Source: Galaxea fascicularis
Lineage: Eukaryota; Cnidaria; Anthozoa; Scleractinia; Euphylliidae
Length of the DNA: 64,000 bases
Direction: 5' to 3'
Assembly (NCBI GenBank): GCA_948470475.1
Contig: OX419346.1
Coordinates: 20,974,417-21,038,416, forward strand
Shown here: piece by piece, positions 1 to 13,405 of the stretch
Position numbering within the stretch: position 1 is the first letter of the stretch
Layout of the letters: each line of letters opens with the position of its first letter
Notes under the pieces: generated by a model
What the model saw: the letters and a program-made list of their open reading frames with translations, nothing else
What the model was told of the DNA's origin: nothing
Database searches by the model: none
Made by a program: the position numbers and the translations under genes

Positions 1-63
1 GGTAAAGTAGACGTACATGTATGCCCTGTGTCATTTAAAAGCTTTTGTTCATTTTCTCTTTAG

Positions 64-3000
64 GCTTGTCTTCAGTGCTAGAGAGGTATAAAAGCAATTC
101 AAACAGATCAATGAACAATTTTTTGAAAGCTCCTCCACCACCACGAAATAAAACCATCAAACAAGGGACTTCAGGACATGCTATAAATCATGTGGAGAAC
201 ACTTTAAATAATTCAAAGAGCAATATGCTTCAAGGAACATCCTTACAGAATAAGAGAACTTACTTAGATTCTATTGGAATGACAAATTCAAATGGTTTGA
301 CAACGTCAGTGTATGTGAAGCCTGATGCAAGCAGTCAGGCTATTAGTGACATGGGAAACATTGTAGCAAATATTGAAACGAATGTTTCTGGTGGACACCC
401 ACTAAATCTTGGACACCCACTGGGGGTGGCGGTAACCAAAGCACCCTTAGGTCCTGGCTCTAGTTTAACTGTTAGTGGAGGTGGTAACTTGGACTCTAGT
501 TTAAATCTCTGCTCAGCTCTAGGAATTAATTCTAGTAATGTTCAAGGGTCGATAGCGACCACACAGACTACTTTTGTTACGGGCAATGCTGCATCCATGA
601 TAACAGTTGCAAGTGGAACTCAGATTTCCGGTGTTACAACAATGACTGGTCAAATTCAGCCTGGATTTACGAATGTTAAGGAAATTCTTCCTGTACCTGT
701 GCAAGGAAAAATTGCAGTCGGTTCTGTGGCTTCAACATCATCACCTTCACCTGTATACAAAGGAGTTCAGGTTGGTAATGATTCTACCCTTTTCTGCTGC
801 TGACAGTTCCTTGCTTTAAATCCAGTAAAAACCACTTGTAAAGAACTGCCCTTTCATATTCTGTGGCATAATAGAGTTCTTAAGTGATGATGTCACAAAA
901 ATAAAACGTTAGAAATTATGGGGTATGATGCCATATTCTTTTAGAGCATCCCAAAAGATGCTCTCATCCCAGAAATTAGCTCTGATTTGCAATTCCCAGT
1001 AGAGATATATGGGATCAAAGTTTGATGACATCCCATACAATCCCTTCAAAATTTGTTTCAGTTCCTTCAGTTTAGAACTGACTCAAAATTAGAGTGATTT
1101 ATACTGTATGGGGCAGTATCAAATTTTAATCTTTAATATTTTGGCTGAGAATTACAATTAAGAGCCAATTCTTGGCAAGGAGCCTTTTTTAAGGATGCTC
1201 TATTCGAAAATGGCACCAAATCCCATAATTTCACAAATTTAATTTTTTGTGACGTCACACTTAAGGACTCTATCAAAAGAGAATTAGAAGAATAAACTTG
1301 AATGTGTCCAACCAACTCTGTTGTGCCAAATATTGTTTTTTATTTTAATGAAGTCACGCCAACTTACAGGATATTATTTTAAGCCAAAAGTTGAGAATGA
1401 TAGCTGGAAAATTTGTTTGTACCAAAGTAAAGGTTTTGTTAACAGCTGACGTGGATAACATGGTAAATACCCTGTATAATTAGTATTTATTATAATTAAG
1501 CTAGCCAGGAAATGTTGCACATGTAATGTGTTCACAATCACTTTGTTTGATTTAATTTCAGATCACAGCACAAGTGGATCCATCAACTGGTGGGTTTTAT
1601 CACACACATGGTTATAATGTTTTAATTGCAGTCATAAAATTGATATCTTGAGTGCAAGGCAGATTGATGTTAATAATTAATATCAGTCTCCCTTGATAAG
1701 ATAACCACAAACTTAGAGGCAAAAAATGCATCAAGACATATTTATCATTTATTTGGTACCTTCAATTTTGGAGTGCAAGTTTCTTGAGATGATTGTTTTA
1801 ATTAAAAGCTTTGAAATTGCAGTACATATCTCAAAGGTTGGTTTAGAGGTTTGACTGAAGCTAATTAATAGATTACTAATCATTTCTCATTCTAATTGCT
1901 GCACAGGGAAGATAACAACCTCTGCTGGTCAGAGGGCAAGTCCTGTGTTTCTCAAGCAGGTAAATATCAAATGTCACAGTATGTATCAGCAGTTGTAATA
2001 GTTCATTGTTTAAATGTTTATCATGAATCATTAGTAACAAGGGATTAAATCTTTAGTGGATTGCCAGTCAATTATTACAAGCAGTGCTTGCAAAATCCTG
2101 AATCTCAAAATTTTCATGCGTTCTGTCGTTCCTTTACCAGTAAATTCATGTATACTGTACAACTTATAACATGAAGTTAAAATCATACCTGGGAATCATT
2201 ACTGGCCTGTGAGTCCAGTACATAAATACATGTGGCTGCTGTAAAATTTATTGTCACTTTTATTGAGTAAATTGAACTCCTCACTGTTCTTTGCTGGCTT
2301 ATTTCAGGGTACCAATACTGTGCAAGTGACGTCAATGCCAAATGGAACTGGCCCCTCCCCACCTCCACCAGGAGCAACTGTCAAGAGCTACCCCCTCAAT
2401 TTTGTCATTAAAGGTAACGCAGCAAACCAGGCTGGGAGTACATCTGTTTCTGGAGTTACAGCGACGGTAGCAACTCCTAGCAGTGTGAACAAAGGACAAA
2501 ATGTTATATTTAATAACATGAATATATCCCAGCTACAACATCAGTCACAACTGATTGTTCAGCAGCCACCGTCGCCGATAAGTCAAAATCTGCATCAACG
2601 CGGTATGTAATTTAAACATCTCTACTTTAATATTTTGATACCTTTCATCTGAAGAGTACAAAATTGTCAATTTTAAAGCACGTAAGATCTTCAGGCATAC
2701 AAGTCACTCATACCTCTTGTTTGCCAAGCCATTTGTAATTATAAGTTCTTTTGCTCCTGGACCCCCACCCTCCCCCCCTCCCCCACTTCCCCCCTCCCCC
2801 ACTTCCCCCTTCCTTCACATTTACTAAAAAGTATCATTGTGAAGCAATTGTATTATTGGTGATCATTCTCTTTATTCTCAAGATCAGTCTGTCTGATCAA
2901 GTTTTGATTATCGTGATGTACTTAGAAATAAGTTTATCTTCAGGATAATTATAGGGTTAAAGAGGGCTTCCAAGGTGTAGTGGTCTGGGTTGTTTTGTAG

Positions 3001-3838
3001 CTTGTTCATGACTCTCTCTCTCACACACACACCTGTTTGGTTAAGGACAAATGGTATAGAGTTGTGCTGGTTTAGTGTGTCACCGTCAAAACGGTACTGA
3101 AGACATGAGTGAACAGATGTTGCCTTCATGGAATTAAAACTGAATTATCCTTGACACAAACAGTTGCCCTTTTTCTGAATTTCTGTCAGTTGTTGGTGTT
3201 TTGGGATAAGATTGTTTCCAGTTGTCGAAGGGCCCATTTAGGGGTTTTACACCAATTATTACTACTCACAGTGCCAATAAGGACATGGCTTATGTTCTGT
3301 TGTAGGAAAAGCAGGGAACGTTCGGCCAGGTACTGTGCACAAGGGACTCCAAAAGGCACCTTCACCATCATCTCAGGGACAAGTGCCCCAATCACTGTCA
3401 CCTCAACAGCCAACTGTGACACAGCAGCAGAAGACTGTGGTAGTGACAAGTCCACAGGGTAACCAGACAAAGCTGTTCATCAACCACAACAACATTGCAA
3501 GTTCACAGCAACCGATTGCACAACTCAAGCAACAAGTTGCTCAACAGATAACCATTCAGAAACAAATTCACCAACAGCAGCAGCAACAGCAACAACTTCA
3601 GCAGCAGAAACAAAACATCAACTCACAATTTATTAAACAGCTTCCCATACAACCACGATTAGCACCAGCACCGCCCACTCAATCAGTCATTTCACAGCAT
3701 CCTCTCACCGGACAGAATGTCATTGTTAAAGTAACGGAACAACTAAAGAGTCCTCCAAATACTGTGTTTGTAAAAACCGAACCTCAACAAAACATTCAGC
3801 ACATGGTTTGCCAGAAACCTCAATCTAATGTTGTTTGA
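64..3838 (+). CDS. Gln/Pro/Ser-rich nuclear-type protein, C-terminal part (5' end off window)
   Basis: Five exons can be joined in phase: 64-770, 1562-1589, 1907-1959, 2308-2602 and 3306-3838 (stop TGA 3836-3838). They give about 537 residues. The first exon starts after a pyrimidine-rich TAG at 61-63 and needs one base from an upstream exon outside the window. The visible protein is low in complexity. It starts with a basic stretch containing a PPPP run, continues with long Gly/Ser/Thr/Val-rich segments, has another proline cluster (about 2355-2370) and then a Gln-rich region with an eight-Gln run (about 3574-3600). A VFVKTEP-type segment close to the C-terminus resembles a sumoylation-like context. 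No folded domain, membrane segment or signal peptide is seen. This composition is typical of metazoan transcription co-regulators. I do not recognise the family; the diagnostic domain is probably upstream of the window. The exon structure is well supported by splice sites, the function is not. Confidence 0.72.
2759..2812. repeat. C-rich low-complexity tract
   Basis: An intronic run made almost only of C with scattered T and A, lying between exons 4 and 5 of the Gln-rich gene. It is a simple-sequence tract and no coding function is seen. Confidence 0.8.
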
Positions 3839-6800
3839 TTGAGTGATCTGGGTTATGTATTTCTCTTTCAATTCTGCTCCAGTGGTATGCAAGTGAATGT
3901 TAAGCGGTAAGTCTGGAAAGTGGCATATGTACTTCCTACCAGTTTGGCTGGAAAAGCTTCTTCATGGTACACTGGAATTGTGAGGTGATGGCTCAGTGAG
4001 TGGTTCTCTTCATGGAGAGGAATTTGCACTGTGGCTTCCTGTTAATACAAAAAGCTTTTTTTTTCTGCAGTAGTGAAATATTGTGATCAATTAAGTGGTT
4101 AGACTCAAAATACTCACACAAAATCTTAATTGTTGCACTTGTCGTCCTTACCAATGGTTTGAGTGCTTATTAATTACCGTTTCACTACGAAGAATTCTTG
4201 AAGTAATATTTAGAAAAAGAAATGCAAATTTCATGTTGCAATTTGCAAGATATTTAGAGACTCACAACTTCAGAGGGGTGTAGCACTCAGTCTAGCCTTT
4301 TATTTGAATGGTTGCACTTGAGGTAGCCTGCGACCAGCAGACGTATTTCCGAGCCGAAAAAACCAGATGCTCTCGCAGGCTACACTTGAGGTTTTCATCT
4401 ACAAATTCAAAGTTTATTACCCATCTTTTACAGCTTAATAAACAGCACTTCAGGAAAGTACAGCTCAGTAGCTTAAATTTGAATAGTCTCACTTTAGTAT
4501 TGCAGCCACAGGTGCAAAAGGCAGAAACACCTTGTGCAACAAATTCTGTTTGGATGTCTGCACTTAACTGACTGTGTTTACAGAGTCAAAATTAGGTAGA
4601 CAGATTATAGAAAAATGAAAAAGGTGGATTTTTCTGGCCTCTCTATCTTCCATGGCATTTTGAAGATAAAGCATGAAAGGGAATGATACAAAAACATACT
4701 TGAGAGAGTGACTTTAAGGAACAAAGTATTTATAAAAGTGATGTAAGTATGTTTTCTATAGGAAAAAAGTTATTTAATTTGAGTTCTCTGTGTGCTTTTT
4801 GTGTGAGCATGTTAGAAGCAATAAATAAATATAATCTGGATAACAGGGGGTATAGGTCTGGCTATCTACCTGTCAGACTTCTGTACTTTCAAAAACCTTT
4901 ATTTACACTATCCTGTTTTCTGGGATCAGTGGCATTTTTAACAAAGTGGGCTGGGTGAATTTATGACACTTCAGATTCTCAAAACTAATTGAAATTAAAA
5001 TTTGGTATTATTCATGAATAATTATAGTATGAAAGGTTAAAAACTAGCGCTGAAAATTCAATCTCTTAAATAATTTATTAATTAGACTAATTAAAAGTAG
5101 AGTTGAGATTTGTACATACTGCTGGCTTGCTCCTAACGTCATTACTCTTATTCATTAATTTTCTTCTACATAGCATTTTTAATGTGCGCATTGTGCAGAC
5201 AGTCTACCCATGAGATAAATATAATTCCACCATACTTTAATATTTTGATTCTTTTGATTCTTTGCTAATAAGTCCATCCTATACTGAAGTTGTCAAAGCT
5301 TGCATGTGATTAACCTACTCAAGCACTTGTTTCAATGAAGGCAACTTTTCTAGGTTGGGCCATTAATTCCACTCTTAAGGTGACCTCTTTGGATGTTTTT
5401 TGATGCACATATGGTGCTCATTTAAACTAAGTAGCTTAAGAAGAAAAATTCATTTATCTATAGCTTTCTAAGTTGAAATTTGGACAATGACATTTTTAAA
5501 AGTAGGATACACAACCCTGTTTGTGGCAAGCCAGCAATACAGTAATAATAATTGTCTTGATTCTTTTTAAACCCTTTTATCACAAAGTACTCTACAATTC
5601 TATTTTTGCCATTTGTGAGAATGTGGGTTGTTTATTGAAACTATTCCTTAACCTTTTAAACCCTAAGATCAAAATATCAATTCTCATTTGTTGTCCCTGC
5701 ACATTCCCTATTAAAGTAGTGGGGAGAAGTTGTCAAAACATCAAGCAAACTCTGCCCCTAATTCTCATGACCACTCTGTTTAAAAAAGCATTAAAATTGC
5801 AACTTGGAGAAATTTAATTAATAGTAACTTCCAGTACGTTCCAGGTAAAATCAGATGTTGAATTCTCCTGGAGGGTTTAAGGGTTAACTGCTATAGAGGT
5901 TAATTGCTCTTACAGGTTGTAAGTGTAGTTGTATTCTGTTGTGCCTCAGATGGTGACCCTTTTCTTGCTGAAAAGTTGATTGGACCAGTTTTTCACCCAA
6001 AAATAACAGAATTCATTGCAGTATTTTTGGATATTAAGGCTGAAGAAAATCATGCCCAGCCCGGTGTGTTTTGAATGTGTCTCTTACAGAAAATAATGTC
6101 ATGACTGGTTACAAAGGAAGTTCATTTAATGAGATGTAGGTGAGGAGTAACAAAACTGGCAGCCGAATAGAAGAGATTTCATACAAATTACTTTCTTTTC
6201 TTTGAAGGATTTGGTTGAATTGATTTCCATTGTATGTGCATTAATAATGGCCTGAAGTCAATGAGACCTTCAGAGAAGCAATAAGACTGGTAAAAAAAAT
6301 GGTGGGGTGGCTGATGTGCCTTTGATTGGCTTAGCTTAAAAAAATTAATACTTTGTTTCATTGAACTTGTTTTCCAGCTGTTATCATTCTTAGATGTACT
6401 TGATGATTTCTTTCAGTTCCTGAATTTGCACTGACTTTGATGAGTGATGACATGTTATTTGCCTTACCATAATCAGAAGCCAATAATTATTCTTATGACC
6501 TGTTAATTTATGCATCAGGCCAGGATTGCATACCCCAAAAACTGTGGAGTTAATAATTTATTTTAGTTGTTCACAATTTTTCCAGAGTTACTTTTTATGA
6601 ATTGTCTATCATTTATTAAAAGGATGGAGCAAAACATCCTATTCTATATTATTTTTGTGGGAATCAATAATGGTAACTTATAATGCAGACAAAAATGTCT
6701 GTACAAAAGTAATAATAATATTCTGATTAATTTTGTAGATTGAGTCAGTGGGTCTAAGGAACACAAAACAGGTTTTTTTTTTCTGCATCTCTTCTTTAAA

Positions 6801-8182
6801 TCTGCATTTTAAGTTGCTTTGTATTGACTTTAAATATTTTGCATACTTGCTGGTCAGTGAGTGGGCAGTAAAAAGTTCCACTCAATATGGTGGTAATGCA
6901 CACAGGCACCTGCTGAAAAAAGGTTATAGTTTCTACCATTAAATTCCTTGGTTATAAGGATTACTTTATTTTTATGCTCTAACCTGTGATTTCTCACTTA
7001 ACAATGTATCTTCTTTCATACTCTCAAGATGACAGATTCTGGTTAAGCCATTTGATTGGTTATCTTAATTTTTTCAAAAGGAGGACAGATTTGTAGAATC
7101 TCTAAGTTTTTTTTTTTGTCACATTATGTCAGGAATTTGAAATTCCACTACTGTTTTTGTTTAATAGCCATTTGCACATGTAGTCTAATGGTATATGTGG
7201 CCCTTTTCAGAGTGGCTGTAATGCTCCCCTGTTGGTTTGTCAGGTACAGACTTCACAAGGGAGTAATTCTTACAAACCATACAAACAGTGTAATGTTTAT
7301 TAGACCCATACTTTTGAAAAATGGGCACTTCCTTTTAAAAGACATTATCCTTATCTCAAGTAATATTTTAGAGGAAATGCTCTAAGTGCAGTCTTCAACC
7401 TTGAATATATCATGGCTTTAATACTCCTTTTGTTTTCCACACATTTCTTATTATGGCAGTTATGCAAATTTATCTCGCCCTTTAACTGACAATATCATCA
7501 TGTTCATGTTCTTGTTGCATAGCTCTATTGATATAGTAAGGAGATAATTAAATTTGATGGTGCAGTGAGGTCATATCCAATCTGCAACAGCAAAAGCAAG
7601 AGCTAGCAATAATGGGATCTGATTTCAATATTTCTTGAAACAGCATCAACATTGTAGGCGCAAATTATTTATTGATCATTATTAGAAACTAAGGAGTTGA
7701 CACCATACAGGCCACAAAACATTTTCCACAGTGTAACAACTCACAAGTCAAGCAAGAGAGGATGTATTTCAATAATGCCTTGTACATTCAATAAGATTTG
7801 AAATTTATTATTATGTCAAGTGAATGCACCTTTGTCCAAAGACTTACACTAAATCAATTTTGTACCTAACTTTTGTAAATAAAGTATTTATATGTTCAGA
7901 GATCTACAAAAGCTGAATGGTGTGTTCCTTTTATTGTAATCATGTACCTTGTTTGCATGGCCCTCTTTTGAACCTGGTTAGCCTGTGCCCAAGGTGAAGC
8001 AGAATCCACAAGGCATTATAAAATAAAGACAACATGCACCCTTGTTTTCCGGTTTATATTTTCAAGAAAACTTCGATGTGTAGTTTTTGAGACCAAAACA
8101 AAGAATAATACAATTACTATTTCCCCAGTTATTTACAACTTCCGGTAGTTTCATTTCCGGTGAGGAAATGAAAGTCACGTGA
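3839..8182 (+). other. 3' UTR and intergenic DNA of the Gln-rich gene
   Basis: About 4.3 kb of AT-rich sequence without a convincing coding exon on either strand. Possible poly(A) signals AATAAA are at 4820-4825 and at 7878-7883. The second is followed within about 40 bases by a GT/T-rich stretch and would make a good terminator for a very long 3' UTR. One foldback repeat is at 4323-4383. Short open frames here have no splice or homology support. Confidence 0.5.
4323..4383. repeat. Short foldback element (61 bp)
   Basis: The ends are perfect 10-bp inverted repeats: GTAGCCTGCG at 4323-4332 and CGCAGGCTAC at 4374-4383. The size suggests a truncated MITE. Confidence 0.6.
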
Positions 8183-8245
8183 ATGTCCGGGAAAATGGTG
8201 GACGACGGCACGTATTTGTGTCGGCCCTTGTCAGCCCAGGTTTAA
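8183..8245 (+). promoter_or_regulatory. Upstream ORF just ahead of the RAB29 start
   Basis: An ATG at 8183, with a second in-frame ATG at 8195, opens a 20-codon frame that ends at TAA 8243-8245, two bases before the RAB29 start codon at 8248. A still shorter frame, ATG 8168 to TGA 8182, lies further upstream. If transcription starts upstream of these, they could limit initiation at the main ATG. The transcription start site is not visible, so this is conditional. Confidence 0.35.
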
Positions 8246-8247
8246 AA

Positions 8248-9754
8248 ATGTCGGAATTACTATTTAAGGTGATCATCATAGGCGATGCTACCGTTGGGAA
8301 AACGAGCTTTGTTCAGCGTTACGTGAACAACCATCCGAGGCGAGAGTACAAGCCGACCGTCGGTGGTACGTAAACAAACGTTTATACTCAAGTTAATGTT
8401 TACGTTTGGTGCAACCCGTGACAAAGTTTAAGGTTAAAGGATTACCAGCAAACTCACTTCTAAAAAAAGGAGTAATTCCAAGGATAACGACTGCTCGAAA
8501 AATTTCATTTTCTTTTGGTCAGATTTTGGCATTTTTGCACCCAGACATTTATACCGGATTTAGAAACCCCTGTTCAAGACAGTTCAGCAGGGTTGTACCA
8601 TAAGCTCTTATTTGAGGATGTTAAGCTTAAGTTCATACGTAACAGACTCAAAACAGAGGCATCTTTATATGAGTTAGAGGTTATAGAACAAGTTAAATAA
8701 TGAGACCAGCAAAATTAGTTTAATCTTGAGAATTAGAGTGGGTATACATATCGTAAAAGTGCAATTCCGGTATCTCAGCATGATTAATTAATTGACATTT
8801 TCATTTTTGTTTGTTCAGTGAAAGCACTACGGACCCCTGAGTGCTGACCAAATTACCGGTGGCTGCATTCTAGTACAGTTAATTTCGGTTGAACAATTTA
8901 ATATTTACCACTTCAAGGTGTCCAACAACACACTTTGTTTCCCCCAAAAATATTTGACATACTAGCATTGTTTTCAGTTTCTCTTGGGATTTATTATCGA
9001 CCCAAGAGAAATCGAAAACTATGGACCTGGGACAATGGACAAGCAAAGTGTATTATGGAAATTGTAGACTGGAAGGGGGGTGGGGGTGGGGTGGTTTGAG
9101 GGTAGGGGTGGGAAAGGGTGACGCACCTAAAAGTAACAATCCTAAGGTTGGGAAGCAGCTGGGGGGGGGGGGGGAGGAGCAACACCATTTTATTCACTTG
9201 GAAAGCTATGGTGGGGTTTTGGATACTCCTGCAAGTTTACTGTAGCTTAGTGGCAGAACATTAAAACTAGTTATCATAACTGTCATAGGTTCAACCCTCA
9301 CCTGGAAGAATTGTGGAGTTCCAGAAAGTATCCATAGCTTCCCCCATGGAAGGTCAATGAAAATTCCAAGGGAGAGGGGATGACCCAAAGCAAAAGCTTT
9401 AATAATAATAATGATGATAATGAGGGACTTAAATAGTGCTTTATCCCAAGGATCAAGGCGCTTTACAACACTTAATGGGGGACTTTGCCAGACTACTTTT
9501 TTAGGCACAAATTGCAGCCATGCAGTTTACAATCTTAAGAATGAATAGTAGGAACAACACAGGTGCCCCCAGAACAGAATAAGTTATAGACCACCACACC
9601 TGACACTACGTCCCCTCCCCTACTCTTTCCAATCAGTGTGTGGGTTCTTTAACATCCCACACCACTACTGTGGGATGGAACCTCCAGTTTATGTTCCTTA
9701 TCCAAGAAGACTAGAAGTCTAACCATTTGAAGATGTCATTACAAAGGCAGCACA

Positions 9755-9790
<36 letters not shown>

Positions 9791-11843
9791 TGGTCAAGGT
9801 TTGAAACCGTGACCTCCCGCACAGCAGTCTGCTGCTCCACGGAGAGTTTTTATCAAGTGTGTTTGTATGTGTGACGATAGAAAATGATTCCCTCTTTCAT
9901 TTATTTACTATGCTTAAAGTGGACTATCTCACTTCAATTTCAGTACTTAATTCACTTTTATTTGTTATTTTTTCAAAGTGGATTTTGCTCTGAAAGTCAT
10001 AAAACTGTCAGAAAACACAACTATAAGGCTTCAGGTGAGTAAACTATGTGTTTCTCTTAGCTTCAGTAGAAAAATTCAATCCAGATATTAAGTAATTAGA
10101 AATAATTAAGGATGATAATTCACAATTTAATAAAAAGTACCTTTACATTGCTTTTCTGTTTCGTTTGTTTTTGTTCTATGTCTGTGGATTTGGAGAAAGC
10201 TATGGGATATTGCTGGTGAGTTTGGGATCTATCTTTTCATATTTCCAAGTTTGTTTCATTAATTATCACAAAAAAGCCACTGACCATGCCAGGAGGATAT
10301 TGCTATTATTGCTGTTGTTATAAGATTGTTATTCCCATTTCCAAAATAATTTGCTCCAATATTAACATTACTTATACAATGTTATTCCAGGTCAAGAAAG
10401 ATTTACATCAATGACAAGGGTTTACTACAAAGGAGCAGCTGCCTGCATCATCATGTTTGACCTCACTAGTCAACAAACATTCAACAGCACACTCAAATGG
10501 AAGAAGGATCTTGATAGTAAATGCACACTGCCAAACGGAAAGACAATTCCTTGTATTTTAGTGGGAAATAAGGTAACTATGGTAAAATATGTCTGTGATG
10601 GTATTGCCACATGTGTACAAACAATGACGTCATGGCTTAAGAAACATTCACACAACATTTTTGCCATCGAAAAATTATTGTTTATTGAATAATTTTGCTG
10701 CAAAGTAAAACCATTTTGGGATGTACTCCTTGGTCTCTGCATTGTGTACAATACATCACCATCAGCATCTTTCTCTGTCCTTAATATCATCACCTCCCCC
10801 TCCCCCTTCTCCTAGTCCTTTTCCTATTCCCCCCCCCCTCCTCCTCTCCACATCCTCATCATTATCCTCTTCATGATGGTTCTCATCATCATCTTCCTGA
10901 TCTTCCAAGTTTAATCTCCTTCCTCATCATCATCGTGATCCCCATCTTTATCCTCATTCCTTAGCTTCTTGTCATTGTCACCATTATCATTGTGCTTGAG
11001 TGTGGGGTTTAACCCCACTGTCAGGCCTTACTATTTCCTGGCACTTTTTCCTGGTATATGGCTATATAATTACACTGTCATTGTGATCCAAGGATTTTTT
11101 TGTTATCTTTAGAGTGACCTGTCAACCAGGCCTGTTGAAAAAGAGACAATTGACAAAATGTGCAGGGAAAATGGATTCTTAGGTTGGACAGAAATGTCTG
11201 TGAAAGAAGACATCAACGTCACAGAAACAATGGAGTAAGGCTTTTATTTTAAAATTTGTTCCTGTTTTAATGTTTGCTTTAGGACCCCCTGAGCTATAGT
11301 TTTAAAAATTGTCAGGACCGACTTTTAGGATATGTTTGGTGACATCCACTAAACTGTCTTGAACATATTTTGAAATAGATAATTAATAAAGGAGAAAAAC
11401 TCAAACAGCAAGGATTATTCAAAACTTAGGAAATAATAAATTAGCCAAACTGTCAACAAGGTTTTTTTAGTGCCTATTACTTTAAGTCAGCCATAATAAT
11501 TATTGTTATCAATGCATAATTAAAGCTGTTTTAAGTCTCTAAGGTATATGTGGTATCATGCACAATTCAGAAGTTTGTAGTGATGTACACTCTACAGATT
11601 TTAGATAACACCAGCTTAATGATTCCCTTTCTTCTTTCCAGTTAATCTCTTGATACTTCCTTAATTATCTTTTCCTATATTTGTCTCCTCAGCTACTTGT
11701 TACAAGAACTGATGGACAATTATAAAAAAGATGAAGAAAATGACACTCAAAACAAAAAAATGGAGACAGATCAAGGAGGGTTTATAGAACTTACCAGCAT
11801 CAAAAACCCTAAAGAAAATGTGAAATCAGGGTGCTGTTCCTGA
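8248..11843 (+). CDS. RAB29: Rab32-family small GTPase, RAB29 (Rab7L1)-like
   Basis: Six exons: 8248-8365, 9979-10034, 10200-10215, 10391-10572, 11113-11234 and 11693-11843. They total 645 nt, or 214 residues, close to the family's usual length. All GTPase motifs are present: P-loop GDATVGKTS, switch I ending TVGVDFALKV, WDIAGQERF with the Rab32-subfamily Ile in place of Thr, the NKSD guanine-specificity motif, and a TEMSVKE segment at the G5 position. The C-terminus GCCS is a Rab-type prenylation signal. QERFTSMTR and GWTEMSVKE match human RAB29 better than RAB32 or RAB38. RAB29 acts at the trans-Golgi and lysosome-related organelles and recruits LRRK2 in vertebrates; the coral-type role is inferred. 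Exon 3 is only 16 nt and carries WDIA of switch II. ATG 8248 is chosen because the open frame upstream has no other in-frame ATG. Confidence 0.9.
9072..9178. repeat. G-rich low-complexity stretch in RAB29 intron 1
   Basis: Several G runs, including one of about 12 G near 9162-9173, interrupted by short other sequence. It could form G-quadruplex-like structures but is otherwise unremarkable. The rest of the 1.6-kb intron holds trinucleotide AAT/GAT repeats near 9403-9421 and no exon. Confidence 0.6.
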
Positions 11844-13405
11844 GGCATAACATGGGAAGTGAAAACCTCCGTACTAAAAACATCCATATCCTCCAGTGGA
11901 ACAAGTTTTTGGTGTGAACAAGCCATCTAAGTTTAGGTCTTGAAATTCCATTTATTTAATTTTCATTTACAATACCCTGTGAGCATTTATCTGTGACCTT
12001 GACCCTCGCCTCCCCACTACATTCCTTCTCATGTCACCCTTTCTGAGATTTTCAAATGCTCACGGGTGGTGGCTGTGGAACTTTTCTGGTGTTGCTTCTG
12101 TTGTTCTGTCGTTGGAGCTAAACAAATTAAGGCTAAAAAAAGATCACCCCCTACCCCCAGGGTAACCCATAGGGGAGGGGATGATCCCCAGATTAGACTA
12201 TCACAATGTCATTTGCCTTTAATTTTTTTTAAATTTTATTGAAAATACAATAAAAAGTTCTAGATATCTTAATTCTAAATGTGAAAAAAAAAAAAACATT
12301 TTGTTCAAAGAACAAGAACTTGATAGGCAACACTGTCATTTATCAAGGGAAATCAATCTGCTGACAGCCAGTCTTAAAATTGAGATATTTTTGCTACAAT
12401 ATGGGCTGGTGTTTACTATTACAGAGGTTTTTGTATAATAGGGGAAATTATCATTACCGGGTAAATTAATTTTTTTTTGCCAGAATATTTGTTCTCTACC
12501 TCACTCCTTGTTACAGATCAAAACTTGTTGGAATACTTTGCAAAATATCTTTGACCATAACTTTCTTTTTGTTGGTTTCTTAAAAAAAATTGTCACAGGA
12601 CATAAACAATTAAAAAAAATGCCAGGTATTCCTGAAGTTGAAGGGGGGTGGGGGTGTGGTTGATTTGATCTGAATTGTCCAATCTCATCATTACAATAAA
12701 ACAGTGAACGTAAAATTATGTTGAATTTATTTTGTAAATTATAATAGAGAATATTCAAAATAGGATTCCTAGCCACGTGTGTAAATTGCATACACAATTG
12801 TGCTAACTTTAAGCATTTTCTATTATATATCTTTTGAGGCATAAAGAGAGATTGGCTAAGAGAATGATGTGTGTTACAAGGTACTCAATAAAAGGTAAAT
12901 TTTGTGAAAAAAATATATTTTATAACTTTTTGTAGGCCTTGTATTTACTATGCATTTAAAAGTAATAAAGATGGTCAGATTTCTTATCCAGTTTGGAAAT
13001 CATCACTCCATGCGTATGGGTAATTTTAAGCCACGGCTAGTAAGTTTGACAGTGACAAGCCCAATGTTTGTCTGGTCTTCGACATATCCATTTTTTTTTT
13101 ACAGTTTAAGGTCATTCTAGGGAGGAGGGGTATACCTTACAATAAAGTCATTTCCTTACCACCCCTTAGGGAGAGAGGGACGGCTTTTTGTACACTATCC
13201 ACATTACAGTACACCATGTGTCCCCATACACCAACTGGTAAACCGACGACCGTTTCCGTTTCAGTGAGCCTGCTACCCCCAGTCTCCGTTTAATTTCTTT
13301 CCTCGCTCGGTCTCGTTCGCCCGCCTCCACTATCTAAGAGCCTGGAACAAGCTACTCCTTCTCCAAATCCAAACCAAGAATATTTAACATTACAGGTATA
13401 GTAGG
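11844..13405. other. RAB29 3' UTR and caspase upstream region
   Basis: AT-rich non-coding DNA with an AATAAA at 12249-12254 that could end the RAB29 transcript. Further AATAAA-like sites are near 12886 and 12964. The last 150 bases before the caspase ATG are pyrimidine-rich and probably contain its promoter or 5' UTR; no TATA box is evident. No coding exon is supported. Confidence 0.45.

Noticed and set aside
8406..8700. Two plus-strand open frames in RAB29 intron 1
   Set aside because: They are inside a well-defined intron (donor 8366, acceptor 9978), have non-ATG starts and no similarity.
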